Assembly: GCA_943368345.1 (NCBI GenBank)
Contig: CALRKY020000012.1
Location: forward strand, 1-64,000
Direction of reading: 5' to 3'
Length of the DNA: 64,000 nucleotides
Origin: JADCGM01 sp943368345
GTDB lineage: Bacteria > Pseudomonadota > Alphaproteobacteria > Sphingomonadales > Sphingomonadaceae
This document shows positions 36,607-48,381 of the stretch, one piece after another; the stretch's first letter is position 1; every line of letters begins with the position of its first letter. The notes under the pieces are model-generated. The model searched no databases. It worked only from the letters and a program-made list of their open reading frames with translations, and had not been told where the DNA came from. The position numbers and the translations under genes were made by a program.

Positions 36607-37089
36607 ATGGATCATCCCAACTACATCACCCCGGACGGACATGCAGCCCTGATCGCACGGCATATCCATTTGTTTCAGGTGGAACGGCCACAAATCGTCG
36701 AAACCGTCAGCTGGGCGGCGGGCAACGGCGACCGGTCGGAGAATGGCGACTATATCTATGGCCGCAAACGCTTGCGCGAAATCGACCGGGAACTGAGCTG
36801 GATCTCAAAGCGGCTGAAAGCCGCAGTGGTGGTGGAACCAGCCGCCCAGCCGGACAAACGGCGGGCGTTCTTTGGGGCGAAGGTCCGTTATGTCGAGGCG
36901 GATGACACCGAACGCACCGTCACGCTGGTCGGCGAGGATGAAACCGACACCAGCGCTGGCCGGATCAGCTGGCGCTCCCCCGTGGGCACCGCCCTGAAAG
37001 GCGCGGCGGTCGGTGATGTGCGCGTCCTGCGATTGCCAGGCGGCAACCGCGAGGTCGAAATCCTCGCGGTCACCTATCCAGGTCAATAG
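36607..37089 (+). CDS. greB: Transcript cleavage factor GreB-like
   Basis: A 160-residue Gre factor that inserts its coiled coil into the secondary channel of RNA polymerase and rescues backtracked complexes. The coiled-coil tip has the acidic pair in GDRSENGDYIYGRKRLREIDRELSWI, and the C-terminal FKBP-like domain has VTLVGEDETDTSAGRISWRSPVGTALKG. The GreB-type opening (HPNYITPDGHAAL) and basic character separate it from the GreA at 43401. The ATG at 36607 fits the family start. Its end overlaps the convergent EF-hand gene by 7 nt. Confidence 0.92.
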   Translation: MDHPNYITPDGHAALIARHIHLFQVERPQIVETVSWAAGNGDRSENGDYIYGRKRLREIDRELSWISKRLKAAVVVEPAAQPDKRRAFFGAKVRYVEADDTERTVTLVGEDETDTSAGRISWRSPVGTALKGAAVGDVRVLRLPGGNREVEILAVTYPGQ

Positions 37090-37832
37090 TCGAAGGCGTA
37101 GCCATAGCCGTAGCGGTTGTAGCGGATGGCATCGACCGCCCAGTCATATTCGCGGTAGCTGACATAGCCGTCGCGGTTGCGGTCTGCGAAGCGGTAGAAG
37201 GCCGCCTGGGCCCGCCGCCATTCGCGGTCGGTCAACCGGCCGTCACGGTCGCGGTCATACCAGCGCAGGCCCCAGCTGATGGTCAGCCGGTCGCCATAGC
37301 CAAAGCCATAGGGTGTCCAATAGCTGTTCCAGCTTGGCGTCGAGTAACTGAAGCGCCAGCCCCGATCATCATGGCGACCCCAGCGGCCCGCATCCCAGCG
37401 GTAGTTGTCTCGGCGGTCATCGCGGCGATAGTCCCGCCGGTCGTCACGCCGATCATTGCGGACATCCCGCAAATCCCGCTGGTCGTTCCGCAACTCGGCC
37501 CGGTCCCGGACCAATTCTCGCTCGTCCCGGCGCACGTCACGCCGATCTCCTCGCAATTCGGCCCGTGATGTCGTCGGATCGGCTCTGTCTTGGCGAAGTT
37601 CGCGGCGGCTATCCTGAAGATCCTGCCGACTGTCCTGAACCTCGCGGCGGCTGTCACGCACCTCTGCCCGCTCCGAACGCAAAGCGCGTTCCGCCTGACC
37701 ACCAGAGGCGCGCTCGATCCGCTCGCGTTCTGCCATCCGGCCCTCCCCCCGATCCCGCGGATCAGCTACCTGCGCAACAACAGGCAGCGCCACAGCCACG
37801 GTCAGCAACAGTCCCGAAATTATCTTGCGCAT
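37083..37832 (-). CDS. Secreted EF-hand protein with Asp/Arg heptad repeats
   Basis: A 249-residue protein with a signal peptide (IISGLLLTVAVALPVVAQ). Residues about 50-150 consist of a 7-residue repeat of the type [V/L]-x-D-x-R-x-[D/E] (VRDSRRE, VQDSRQD, LQDSRRE, LRNDQRD, LRDVRND), almost all Asp and Arg. An aromatic segment (SYSTPSWNSYWTPYGF) follows, then two EF-hands, YDRDRDGRLTDREW and ADRNRDGYVSYREY, with the usual Asp ligands. The role is unknown; calcium binding is inferred from the loops. Confidence 0.82.
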   Translation of the reverse strand: MRKIISGLLLTVAVALPVVAQVADPRDRGEGRMAERERIERASGGQAERALRSERAEVRDSRREVQDSRQDLQDSRRELRQDRADPTTSRAELRGDRRDVRRDERELVRDRAELRNDQRDLRDVRNDRRDDRRDYRRDDRRDNYRWDAGRWGRHDDRGWRFSYSTPSWNSYWTPYGFGYGDRLTISWGLRWYDRDRDGRLTDREWRRAQAAFYRFADRNRDGYVSYREYDWAVDAIRYNRYGYGYAFDY

Positions 37833-37900
37833 GTCACTCTCGTACGTGAACGTGGGATGGATATGCGCCGGCTCAGTTGAACGGTTTCTGAGGCGACCTG

Positions 37901-38695
37901 TCAGCCAAGGTTCAGTTTCACGCCAAGGTCATGCTCTGCCCGGGCGTGCAATTCAGGCGACACCGGCGGTGGGTCAAGATCAACTCCATTGGCGAGCCTG
38001 TCGGCAATGATCTCCAGTGCAGCAAGACGAGCATGCTTCTTGGAATTCCCGGCAATCACGTACCAGGGCGCCGCCTGCTTGTGGGTCCGGTCGAACATGT
38101 CGTGGATCGCGTCGGCATAGGCGGCCCGGTTGCTGCGGTTTCGGTAATCGTCGAGCCCGGTTTTCCAGCGTTTCCACGGAGATTCGAGCCGGTCGCGCAA
38201 TCGACTGTCCTGCTCATCCTGCGTGATGTGGATGAACAGTTTCACCAGCCGAACCCCGTCATCGATGTGTTGCGCCTCGAACTGGTTGATCTCATCATAG
38301 GCGCGGTGCCAGTCGGCCTTGGGCGTCAGCTTCTCCACTCGTTCCACCAGCACCCGTCCGTACCAGCTGCGATCAAAAATCGCCATTTCGCCGTGCCCAG
38401 GCATCCGGGTCCAGAACCGGTATAGAAAATGGCGCTCCCGCTCGGAAGCCGTCGGGGCCGCGATGCTCCAGACCTTGAAAAAGCGCGGATCAAGCTCGGT
38501 CGTCAGTCGCCCAATGATGCCGCCTTTGCCCGACGCATCCCAGCCCTCCAGCATGACGATGGCTCGGAGTTTCTGGGTGACATAGGCGGTCTGGATCACC
38601 TGCAAGCGGTGCTGAAGCTTTTCGAGATCGGCCAGATAGTCGGCGTCATCCGGCGCCTTTGACTGTTCGAAGTCGGCAAGTTTGTGCCGTTTCAC
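37901..38695 (-). CDS. ppk2: Polyphosphate kinase 2
   Basis: A 264-residue PPK2-family kinase that transfers phosphate between polyphosphate and nucleotides. Walker A is EGWDASGKGG, Walker B is MAIFDRSWYGRV, and the lid contains SRLRDRLESPWKRWK. The one-domain length suits class I/III enzymes that phosphorylate NDP or NMP from polyphosphate. Its ATG overlaps the aspS stop by 4 nt, so it is co-translated with aspS. An exopolyphosphatase lies 3.1 kb away. Confidence 0.94.
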   Translation of the reverse strand: MKRHKLADFEQSKAPDDADYLADLEKLQHRLQVIQTAYVTQKLRAIVMLEGWDASGKGGIIGRLTTELDPRFFKVWSIAAPTASERERHFLYRFWTRMPGHGEMAIFDRSWYGRVLVERVEKLTPKADWHRAYDEINQFEAQHIDDGVRLVKLFIHITQDEQDSRLRDRLESPWKRWKTGLDDYRNRSNRAAYADAIHDMFDRTHKQAAPWYVIAGNSKKHARLAALEIIADRLANGVDLDPPPVSPELHARAEHDLGVKLNLG

Positions 38696-40467
38696 GGTTT
38701 CGGGCCGTCCACGATCCGGATGCCCAGTTCCTTCAGCTGCTTGGCCGTCGCCGGGGCGGGGGCGTTCATCATCAGGTCTTCGGCCTTCTGGTTCATCGGG
38801 AAGACGATGACTTCGCGGATATTGGGCTCATCGGCAATCAGCATGACCATACGGTCAACGCCGGGTGCCGACCCGCCATGCGGCGGCGCGCCAAACTTGA
38901 AGGCGTTGATCATGCCTGAAAAATCCCGGTCGACCTGATCCTGCGAATAGCCGGCAATCTCGAACGCCTTGTACATGATCTCCGGCTTGTGGTTGCGGAT
39001 CGCGCCCGATGACAGTTCCACGCCGTTGCAGACAATGTCATATTGATAGGCGAGGATATCGAGCGGGTTCATCGTCTCCAATGCCCCCAACTCGCCCTGC
39101 GGCATCGAGAAGGGATTGTGGCTGAACACCACCTGTTTCAGCTCGTCGTCATATTCGAACATCGGGAAATCGACGATCCAGCAGAATTTGAACGCGCCCT
39201 GCTCAATCAGCCCGAGATCGGTGCCGACGCGAGTGCGCGCCGCGCCTGCCAGCTTGGCAGCACTCGCCTCGGGGCCTGCCGCAAAGAAAATGCCGTCATC
39301 AGGGCCAAGGCCAAGATCAGCGATCAACTGCTTCGTTGCCACTTCGCCGTGATTCTTGGCGATGGGACCGCCCGCTTCGCCGCCCTTTTGGGTGATATAG
39401 CCGAGGCCAGCGAAGCCTTCGGCCTGTGCCCAGCTGTTCATATCGTCGAAGAATTTGCGGCTCTTGTCGGCGGTGCCGGGGGCTGGGATGGCACGCACCA
39501 CGCCGCCATCGGCAACGATGCTGGCAAACCGGCCAAAGCCGGAATCCCGGAACTGCTCCGAAACGTCGGTGATCAGGATCGGATTGCGCAGGTCGGGCTT
39601 GTCCGACCCGTATTTCAGCATCGCGTCCTTATAGGCGATGCGCGGGAACGGCGGCTTGGTCACCGACTTGTCGCCAAACTCCTCGAACACGCCGGCGAGC
39701 ACCGGTTCGATGGCGGCAAACACGTCATCCTGGGTGATAAAGCTCATCTCGAAATCGAGCTGATAGAATTCGCCTGGGCTACGGTCGGCCCGCGCATCCT
39801 CGTCGCGGAAGCAGGGGGCGATCTGGAAATAGCGGTCAAAGCCCGCGACCATCAGCAGCTGCTTGAACATCTGCGGCGCCTGCGGCAGCGCGTAGAATTT
39901 CCCCGGATGCACCCGGCTTGGCACCAGATAGTCGCGCGCACCTTCAGGGGAGGATGCGGTCAGGATCGGCGTCTGGAATTCGGTGAACCCTTGATCAATC
40001 ATCCGGCGCCGCAGGCTGGAAATCACGCCGGAGCGCAGCACGATATTGCGGTGCAGCCGTTCCCGCCGCAGATCGAGGAACCGGTACCGTAGCCGGATAT
40101 CCTCAGGGTATTCCGCATCGCCCGCCACCGGCATCGGCAGTTCGGTCGCCGCCGACTGTACCGAGACATCGCGGGCACGGATTTCAATCGCCCCGGTCGG
40201 CAGGTTGGGGTTCACCGTCCCCTCCCCGCGCGCCACGACTTCGCCGGTAATGGTCACGACGCTTTCGGCGCGCACCTTGTCCAGCTGCACATGGGCTGGC
40301 GAATCAACGTCGGTGACAATCTGGGTCAACCCGAAATGGTCGCGCAGATCGACGAACAACAGCCCGCCATGATCGCGCTTGCGGTGGACCCAGCCCGACA
40401 GCCGGACGGTTGAACCAACATCGGACGCGCGCAGCTGCGCGCAGTTATGAGTGCGGTAAATATGCAT
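38692..40467 (-). CDS. aspS: Aspartyl-tRNA synthetase
   Basis: A 591-residue class II synthetase of the bacterial type. It has the N-terminal anticodon-binding OB fold (VRLSGWVHRKRDHGGLLFVDLRDHFG), motif 2 FRDEDARADRSPGEFYQLDFEM, the bacterial GAD insertion (about 300-410) and motif 3 near the C-terminus (GVDRMVMLIADEPNIREV). It charges tRNA-Asp; alphaproteobacterial enzymes can be non-discriminating when no AsnRS is present, which this window cannot decide. It is coupled to ppk2. Confidence 0.97.
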   Translation of the reverse strand: MHIYRTHNCAQLRASDVGSTVRLSGWVHRKRDHGGLLFVDLRDHFGLTQIVTDVDSPAHVQLDKVRAESVVTITGEVVARGEGTVNPNLPTGAIEIRARDVSVQSAATELPMPVAGDAEYPEDIRLRYRFLDLRRERLHRNIVLRSGVISSLRRRMIDQGFTEFQTPILTASSPEGARDYLVPSRVHPGKFYALPQAPQMFKQLLMVAGFDRYFQIAPCFRDEDARADRSPGEFYQLDFEMSFITQDDVFAAIEPVLAGVFEEFGDKSVTKPPFPRIAYKDAMLKYGSDKPDLRNPILITDVSEQFRDSGFGRFASIVADGGVVRAIPAPGTADKSRKFFDDMNSWAQAEGFAGLGYITQKGGEAGGPIAKNHGEVATKQLIADLGLGPDDGIFFAAGPEASAAKLAGAARTRVGTDLGLIEQGAFKFCWIVDFPMFEYDDELKQVVFSHNPFSMPQGELGALETMNPLDILAYQYDIVCNGVELSSGAIRNHKPEIMYKAFEIAGYSQDQVDRDFSGMINAFKFGAPPHGGSAPGVDRMVMLIADEPNIREVIVFPMNQKAEDLMMNAPAPATAKQLKELGIRIVDGPKP

Positions 40468-40588
40468 GGCGCGGCTGGTGACGGTTCAAGGGGGGATTTG
40501 TCAAGGAAATGGGGAAGCACAGCCCTACCTGAACCCGCATTTCTTCGAACCACTGGCATCCGCGCCCATCCTGCACTAGTCACCATCC

Positions 40589-41746
40589 ATGCTGATCCAC
40601 CCGCTGGTGACTGACACCGCAACCCTTGCCGACCTTTGTGCCCGCCTTTCGCAAGCACCCTTCGTCTGCGTCGATACCGAGTTCATGCGGGAGAACACGT
40701 TTTTCCCTGACCTCTGCCTGGTGCAGGTCGCCTCCCCGTCCGAAGCCGCCGCAATTGACCCGAAGGCCGATATCGACCTCGCCCCGCTGCTCGACCTGCT
40801 GGTCAATGCCGATGTGCTGAAAGTGTTTCATGCCGGCGGGCAGGATCTGGAGATTATCTACAACCTGACCGGCAAGACGCCTGCCCCGCTCTTCGATACC
40901 CAGATTGCGGCGATGGCACTCGGCCTTGGTGAGCAGGTCAGCTACGCCAATCTCGTGGCTTCCTACACCAGCGCGACGCTCGACAAGGGCGCGCGCTTTA
41001 CCGATTGGGCCCGGCGTCCGCTCGACAAACGGCAGCTGGATTATGCGGTGTGCGACGTTACCTATCTGGCCGAACTGTTCCCGAAAATGCTCGATCGGCT
41101 GAAACGAACCGGGCGCGGGGCCTGGCTCGATGAGGAAATGATGCGGCTTGGGGATCCGGCCAACTATGCCAACGAGCCGGAATTGGCCTGGAAGCGGCTC
41201 CGGCTGCCGAGCCGCAAGCCAGAAGTGCTCGGGCGTCTGAAGGCGTTGGCAGCGTGGCGGGAGCGGGAAGCGCGCGAAAAGGATGTACCACGCGGGCGGA
41301 TCATGAAGGATGAGACGCTCGCCGATCTCGCTGGAAACCCGCCCCGCCGGCAGGAGGATTTGACCCGGGTGCGCGGTCTGTCGGCGACCTGGGGGCAGAA
41401 TAACATCGGTGAGCGATTGATCGGGGCGATCGAGGCGGCAACACCCATGTCTCCCGATGAAATGCCGCCACGCGAAGCCGCACGACCCGGATTGACGCCT
41501 GATTCCAGTCTGGTCGCCGACCTGCTGAAACTGCTGTTGAAGGTGCGGGCCAAAGAGGCGGATGTCGCCCCGAAACTGATCGCGCGGGCCGATGATCTGG
41601 AAGCGCTGGCCGCTGGCGTCCGGGACGGACTGCCGATGTTGAAGGGCTGGCGCAACGAAGTCTTTGGCATGGACGCGTTGGCCTTGGTCGAAGGGCGCCT
41701 TGGATTTGCGGTTAAGGATGGCAGGATGAAGATGAGCGAGGTCTGA
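40589..41746 (+). CDS. rnd: Ribonuclease D
   Basis: A 385-residue 3'-5' exoribonuclease that trims tRNA and other stable RNA precursors. The DEDD-type exonuclease motifs are visible: Exo I FVCVDTEFMRE, Exo II KVFHAGGQDLE and Exo III YAVCDVTYLAEL. An HRDC domain follows (AWREREAREKDVPRGRIMKDETLADLA). It is divergent from aspS across 121 bp. The 3' end converges on ppx after 64 bp. Confidence 0.95.
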   Translation: MLIHPLVTDTATLADLCARLSQAPFVCVDTEFMRENTFFPDLCLVQVASPSEAAAIDPKADIDLAPLLDLLVNADVLKVFHAGGQDLEIIYNLTGKTPAPLFDTQIAAMALGLGEQVSYANLVASYTSATLDKGARFTDWARRPLDKRQLDYAVCDVTYLAELFPKMLDRLKRTGRGAWLDEEMMRLGDPANYANEPELAWKRLRLPSRKPEVLGRLKALAAWREREAREKDVPRGRIMKDETLADLAGNPPRRQEDLTRVRGLSATWGQNNIGERLIGAIEAATPMSPDEMPPREAARPGLTPDSSLVADLLKLLLKVRAKEADVAPKLIARADDLEALAAGVRDGLPMLKGWRNEVFGMDALALVEGRLGFAVKDGRMKMSEV

Positions 41747-41810
41747 TCCCTGAGGTGAAGGTTCAAGGAGGTTTCGGAACCAATATCCTCGCACAACCGT
41801 TGCGGAATTC

Positions 41811-43334
41811 TCAACGAAACTGGATGGTGTTCTTCAATCCCATCGCTTGGGCCAGTGACTTCAACCGACGCTGGACGGTTTCGCCATTCAGCGCCGCATG
41901 GTGGCGGGCGAGTGTCAGAGTCAGCAGATCACCGTCCCGGTGGAGCCGCCCGCTGGTCAGGGCCTCAGCAGTCCCGCCGGTCAATCGCTGGCCAAGCCGC
42001 AGCGCCAGACCCCACATCCGGGCGCGTTGCAAGGAGGCGGGGTCGGCGAGTTGCGGCAGCAGCGCTGCCGACGGATCGGACGCATCCCCACCGAAACAGG
42101 CAAACAGCGCCGCCCCGAGCATGGCGCGCTCCCGGGCCGAAATCGCCACCCAATTGCCGTGCAGCGCCACATCAAGACCGCGTTCAGCCCGGAAGTCAGG
42201 ATGGGCCCGCCAGGCAATGTCTGACAGCAAGCAACAGACTTCGCGCAACCGGACGTCGGCGGCCGTCTCCGGCGCGAACAGGCCGTTCATCCAGGCCATC
42301 AGCGCGTCACCATGCTCCGGGAACCGGCCCTGACGTTCGCCTTCAGCCCTCGCAGCCGCGATCAGCGGGTCCTGGACGCGCGTCGTCGGTGGCAATCCCT
42401 CGAACAGCAGGCCTTCGCGCAGGCCGTAGGCGGAGGCGACGAAATGACTGCTGCCCAGATGCTTGCCAACGGCCCGCAGCAACACGGCGGCACCCGGAAG
42501 CTGCGGGATGCGGGACCCGGAAATATGCGGCACGGCTTTCACCGATTTCGGCAGCATATGCGCGAGCGTCCGCGCCAATCGCTCCGGGGCCTCAGGGGCC
42601 ATGATATATTGGTGCACCACCGGCAGCGGATAATCGCTCAGGTGCATGTGCAACTGGGTCAGCGCCCGCCACGACCCACCGACCATATAGAAGGGCTTGT
42701 CGCGCCCCTGCGCGGCCCAGCCGACCTTGCTGAGGGCCTTACCAATGAATCCGGCGAGCGCCCGGCCATTGGCTTTACGGAGCGCATCGAGCTTCAGGGA
42801 CCCAATCGGGAGGGATATCCGGTCGTGGACCTGCCCACCCGATATTCGGATCAGTTCCAGACTGCCGCCGCCGAGGTCCCCGACCACACCGTCTGCATCG
42901 GGAATCCCGGCAATCACCCCGAGTCCGGCCAAACGGGCCTCATCATCGCCGCTGATCACCTCAACCGTCAGGCCGCTGGCCTGCTTGACCCGGGCGATGA
43001 ATTCCTCGCGGTTTGCAGCCTCCCGAACGGCGGCGGTGGCGACGGTCCGCAGCACATCGACCCGCATATCAGTGCACAGCAGGGCAAAGCGCGCCAGTGC
43101 CGCTTCTGCAATCTGCATCCCTTCTTCGGACAAACGCCCATCGGCGGCGATTCCGCGGCCAAGGCCGGCCATCACCTTCTCGTTGAACAGATTGTGCGGC
43201 GTCCGTTCGGTGCCGCGGTAGACAACGAGGCGGATCGAATTGGAGCCGATATCGACGATGCCGGTCAGCGACTCCTTGCCCGGATCGGTCATATGGACCG
43301 GCCGGTGCGGAAACGCGGTTACGGTCGCAGGCAC
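41811..43334 (-). CDS. ppx: Ppx/GppA exopolyphosphatase-type phosphatase
   Basis: A 507-residue protein of the actin-like ASKHA fold. It has phosphate loop 1 (GIVDIGSNSIRLVVYRG), a catalytic Glu stretch, and phosphate loop 2 (VVGDLGGGSLELI), followed by the helical C-terminal domain. It should hydrolyse terminal phosphate from polyphosphate or pppGpp. A GTG at 43334 has CCGGAG 7 nt before it; an ATG at 43292 would also give a complete core. It lies near ppk2, but on a different transcription unit. Confidence 0.93.
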   Translation of the reverse strand: MPATVTAFPHRPVHMTDPGKESLTGIVDIGSNSIRLVVYRGTERTPHNLFNEKVMAGLGRGIAADGRLSEEGMQIAEAALARFALLCTDMRVDVLRTVATAAVREAANREEFIARVKQASGLTVEVISGDDEARLAGLGVIAGIPDADGVVGDLGGGSLELIRISGGQVHDRISLPIGSLKLDALRKANGRALAGFIGKALSKVGWAAQGRDKPFYMVGGSWRALTQLHMHLSDYPLPVVHQYIMAPEAPERLARTLAHMLPKSVKAVPHISGSRIPQLPGAAVLLRAVGKHLGSSHFVASAYGLREGLLFEGLPPTTRVQDPLIAAARAEGERQGRFPEHGDALMAWMNGLFAPETAADVRLREVCCLLSDIAWRAHPDFRAERGLDVALHGNWVAISARERAMLGAALFACFGGDASDPSAALLPQLADPASLQRARMWGLALRLGQRLTGGTAEALTSGRLHRDGDLLTLTLARHHAALNGETVQRRLKSLAQAMGLKNTIQFR

Positions 43335-43400
43335 ATATGGCTCCGGATTGGCATCAGCTCAGTGTTCGATACCGAAGGCAACGCCGCAGGGCTAGGGCGA

Positions 43401-43880
43401 TCAGATGAACGCGAGCGACTTGATCTCGTAATATTTGTCGCCCGACGGGGTCACAACCTCAACCTCGTCACCAATGCGCCGCCCGATCAGCGCTCGCCCG
43501 AGCGGCGAGGAATAGCTGATCCGGCCGCCGTGCGCATCGGCCTCGATCGGGCCGACAATCTGATAGGTCACCGGACGGTCGGCTTCGTCAAGCAGGCTGA
43601 CGGTCGCGCCGAACACCACCTTGTCGCCGCTGAGTGAGGTCGGATCGATCACCTGCGCCCGGGCAAGCTGATCCTCGATCTGCATGATCTCGGCCTCAAT
43701 CTGGCCCTGCCGCTCCTTGGCCGCATGATATTCGGCATTCTCGCTCAGATCGCCGTGCGCGCGCGCTTCCTCAATGTCGGTGACGTTGCGAGGCCGTTCC
43801 TCGGTTTTCAGCTTGTGCAGCGTGGTGAGGAGGCGTTCGTGCCCCTCCAGCAGCATTGGCAGCTTTTCAACCGTCGCCAT
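43401..43880 (-). CDS. greA: Transcription elongation factor GreA
   Basis: A 159-residue GreA with the coiled-coil tip ARAHGDLSENAEYHAAKERQG and a C-terminal FKBP-like domain (VGPIEADAHGGRISYSSPLGRALIG). It stimulates RNA cleavage by stalled RNA polymerase. Located just downstream of carB on the same strand, as in many alphaproteobacteria. Together with the GreB-like gene at 36607, the window has two Gre factors. Confidence 0.96.
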   Translation of the reverse strand: MATVEKLPMLLEGHERLLTTLHKLKTEERPRNVTDIEEARAHGDLSENAEYHAAKERQGQIEAEIMQIEDQLARAQVIDPTSLSGDKVVFGATVSLLDEADRPVTYQIVGPIEADAHGGRISYSSPLGRALIGRRIGDEVEVVTPSGDKYYEIKSLAFI

Positions 43881-43963
43881 CAGCTTCGCCTTCTATCATT
43901 GCGGGACAAGTCCGGAACCGATGGGCAAGGCACCCATCCCAACGTCACCAGAACTGCCGGGAG

Positions 43964-47209
<3,246 letters not shown>

Positions 47210-47237
47210 TGTCTAGTACGATCTCATTGCATACATT

Positions 47238-47252
47238 GATTGCATTGCAATC
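47238..47252. promoter_or_regulatory. Palindrome in the antitoxin/carB spacer, probable antitoxin operator
   Basis: GATTGCATTGCAATC is a perfect 7-1-7 palindrome 15 bp before the antitoxin ATG. The same ATTGCAT/CATTG words recur just to the left (47226-47237), suggesting several binding sites. This 57-bp spacer is also the entire region upstream of carB. Confidence 0.65.
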
Positions 47253-47266
47253 ATTGGAGTCGGTCG

Positions 47267-47512
47267 ATGGCCAGTATGACCTTCCGCAACATTCCCGAGG
47301 ACGTGAAGCGACGCTTTCGCCTCAACGCTGCGGCGCAGGGCCGTTCGATGGAGGAACACGGTCGTCGACTGATCAACGCATCCGTGGCAAACGACGAAGG
47401 CGCGTCGCGCAAAAGCATGTTTGACATATTGTACGATGCCAGCAGGCCCGGTCTCGACCTCCCGATTCCGCCGCGTTCGCGTGCCCGCATCCCGACGTTC
47501 GACGACGAATGA
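47267..47512 (+). CDS. FitA/VapB-type ribbon-helix-helix antitoxin
   Basis: An 81-residue antitoxin. The N-terminal MASMTFRNIPEDVKRRFRLNAAAQGRSMEEHGRRLI is a ribbon-helix-helix of the FitA type. The C-terminal tail is proline/arginine-rich and would bind the toxin. TTGGAG lies about 8 nt before the ATG at 47267; the in-frame ATG at 47276 is an alternative. It overlaps the toxin gene by 4 nt (ATGA). It points away from carB, so the module is reversed relative to the car operon. Confidence 0.88.
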   Translation: MASMTFRNIPEDVKRRFRLNAAAQGRSMEEHGRRLINASVANDEGASRKSMFDILYDASRPGLDLPIPPRSRARIPTFDDE

Positions 47513-47922
47513 TTCTTGTCGATACCAATGTCTGGAGCGAAGCATTTCGCCCCCATCCCGATCAAAATGTCCAAAGCTGGGCCCGTCGGAATTCCGACGC
47601 GCTGTGGCTTTCAACCGTGGTGCTCGGGGAATTGCTGTCAGGCGCTGCGATGATGTCGGCAGGCCGGAAGCGCGGTGCCCTTGAGGCAGGATATGCCGAC
47701 CTGATCCAAAGCTACGCCGACCGGATAGCCTCGTTCGATCTCGACGCCGCGCACCGATATGCAGAGGTGCTGGCATTTCAGGAACGAGCAGGTCGAAATC
47801 CGGGAACGGCCGACACCCAGATTGCGGCGACAGCCCTGGCGCGCGGAATGCAGCTTGCGACGCGCAACACCAAGCACTTTGCGGGACTGGGCCTGAAGCT
47901 GATCGACCCATGGCGAGCCTGA
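47509..47922 (+). CDS. FitB/VapC-type PIN-domain toxin
   Basis: A 137-residue PIN-domain RNase, the likely toxin of the module. Acidic residues are D5 (MILVDTNVWSE), E41 (LGELLSG) and D102 (GTADTQIAATALARG). The last conserved region LATRNTKHF (Asn120) matches FitB-like sequences. The opening ILVDTNVWSEAFRP is the standard FitB form. It ends where the carB stub begins, at 47922. Confidence 0.9.
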   Translation: MILVDTNVWSEAFRPHPDQNVQSWARRNSDALWLSTVVLGELLSGAAMMSAGRKRGALEAGYADLIQSYADRIASFDLDAAHRYAEVLAFQERAGRNPGTADTQIAATALARGMQLATRNTKHFAGLGLKLIDPWRA

Positions 47923-48022
47923 CCGCCTGCTTCACCGAATAATCTAACGCGCACGCCTGCCCGATGACAATGGGGCCAGCGCCGATGATCAGGATGGAGG
48001 AGATGTCGGTGCGTTTGGGCAT
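47922..48022 (-). pseudogene. Displaced 5' end of carB (34-codon stub)
   Basis: From an ATG at 48022 the frame reads MPKRTDISSILIIGAGPIVIGQACALDYSVKQAV, nearly identical to the start of carB. The bases at 47970-48023 repeat 47157-47210 exactly (54 bp). Further in, differences accumulate (EFDYSGTQACKAL becomes ALDYSVKQAVRL). The ATG shares its A with the TAA stop of the RraB-like gene (TAATG), which looks like the original operon junction. The rest of carB does not follow; instead the toxin gene ends here. It is translatable but should yield no enzyme. Confidence 0.88.
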
Positions 48023-48381
48023 TATTTCTCGATCCCGGTTTGAGCGACACAGCCCCAACCGTCGAGTTCAACACCGAACAGGGCTTCAAATTGCAGCGAT
48101 AATTTCGTTAGGGCCTTGATACTCATCACATCAGCCGTTTGCTCGCGCCCAATAAAGAGCACTTCTCGATCGGCCTGCGAATCTTCAGGCAACCTTGAGA
48201 AGCCGTAGGCGCGAGCGAGCGTCTCTAACTTGCTCAAGGAGTCGGGATGCCCCCGAAATGACAAATCGATGAGCCGGGGTGCCCATGGCTGATCGCCGTT
48301 CCGTTCCAAGGCCTCAAGGACATCGAGATCAGCCGACCAAACTTTGTCGAAATAATCGCTGTCTATCTCGGGTAAGGTCAT
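48022..48381 (-). CDS. RraB-like ribonuclease E regulator domain protein
   Basis: A 119-residue protein. The segment DREVLFIGREQTADVMSIKALTKLSLQFEALFGVELDGWGC resembles the RraB fold, which in E. coli inhibits RNase E. The opening MTLPEIDSDYFDKVWSADLDVLEAL and the rest are consistent with the family length. Its ATG overlaps the carA stop by 4 nt, and its TAA stop overlaps the carB stub start (TAATG), so it is embedded in the car operon. RraB activity itself is inferred from similarity. Confidence 0.75.
   Translation of the reverse strand: MTLPEIDSDYFDKVWSADLDVLEALERNGDQPWAPRLIDLSFRGHPDSLSKLETLARAYGFSRLPEDSQADREVLFIGREQTADVMSIKALTKLSLQFEALFGVELDGWGCVAQTGIEK

Noticed and set aside
47213..48021. 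The carB stub read through as one 281-codon protein across the toxin-antitoxin module
   Set aside because: After the first ~34 codons the residues come from the strand opposite the toxin and antitoxin genes and resemble no protein. It is treated as a pseudogene stub.
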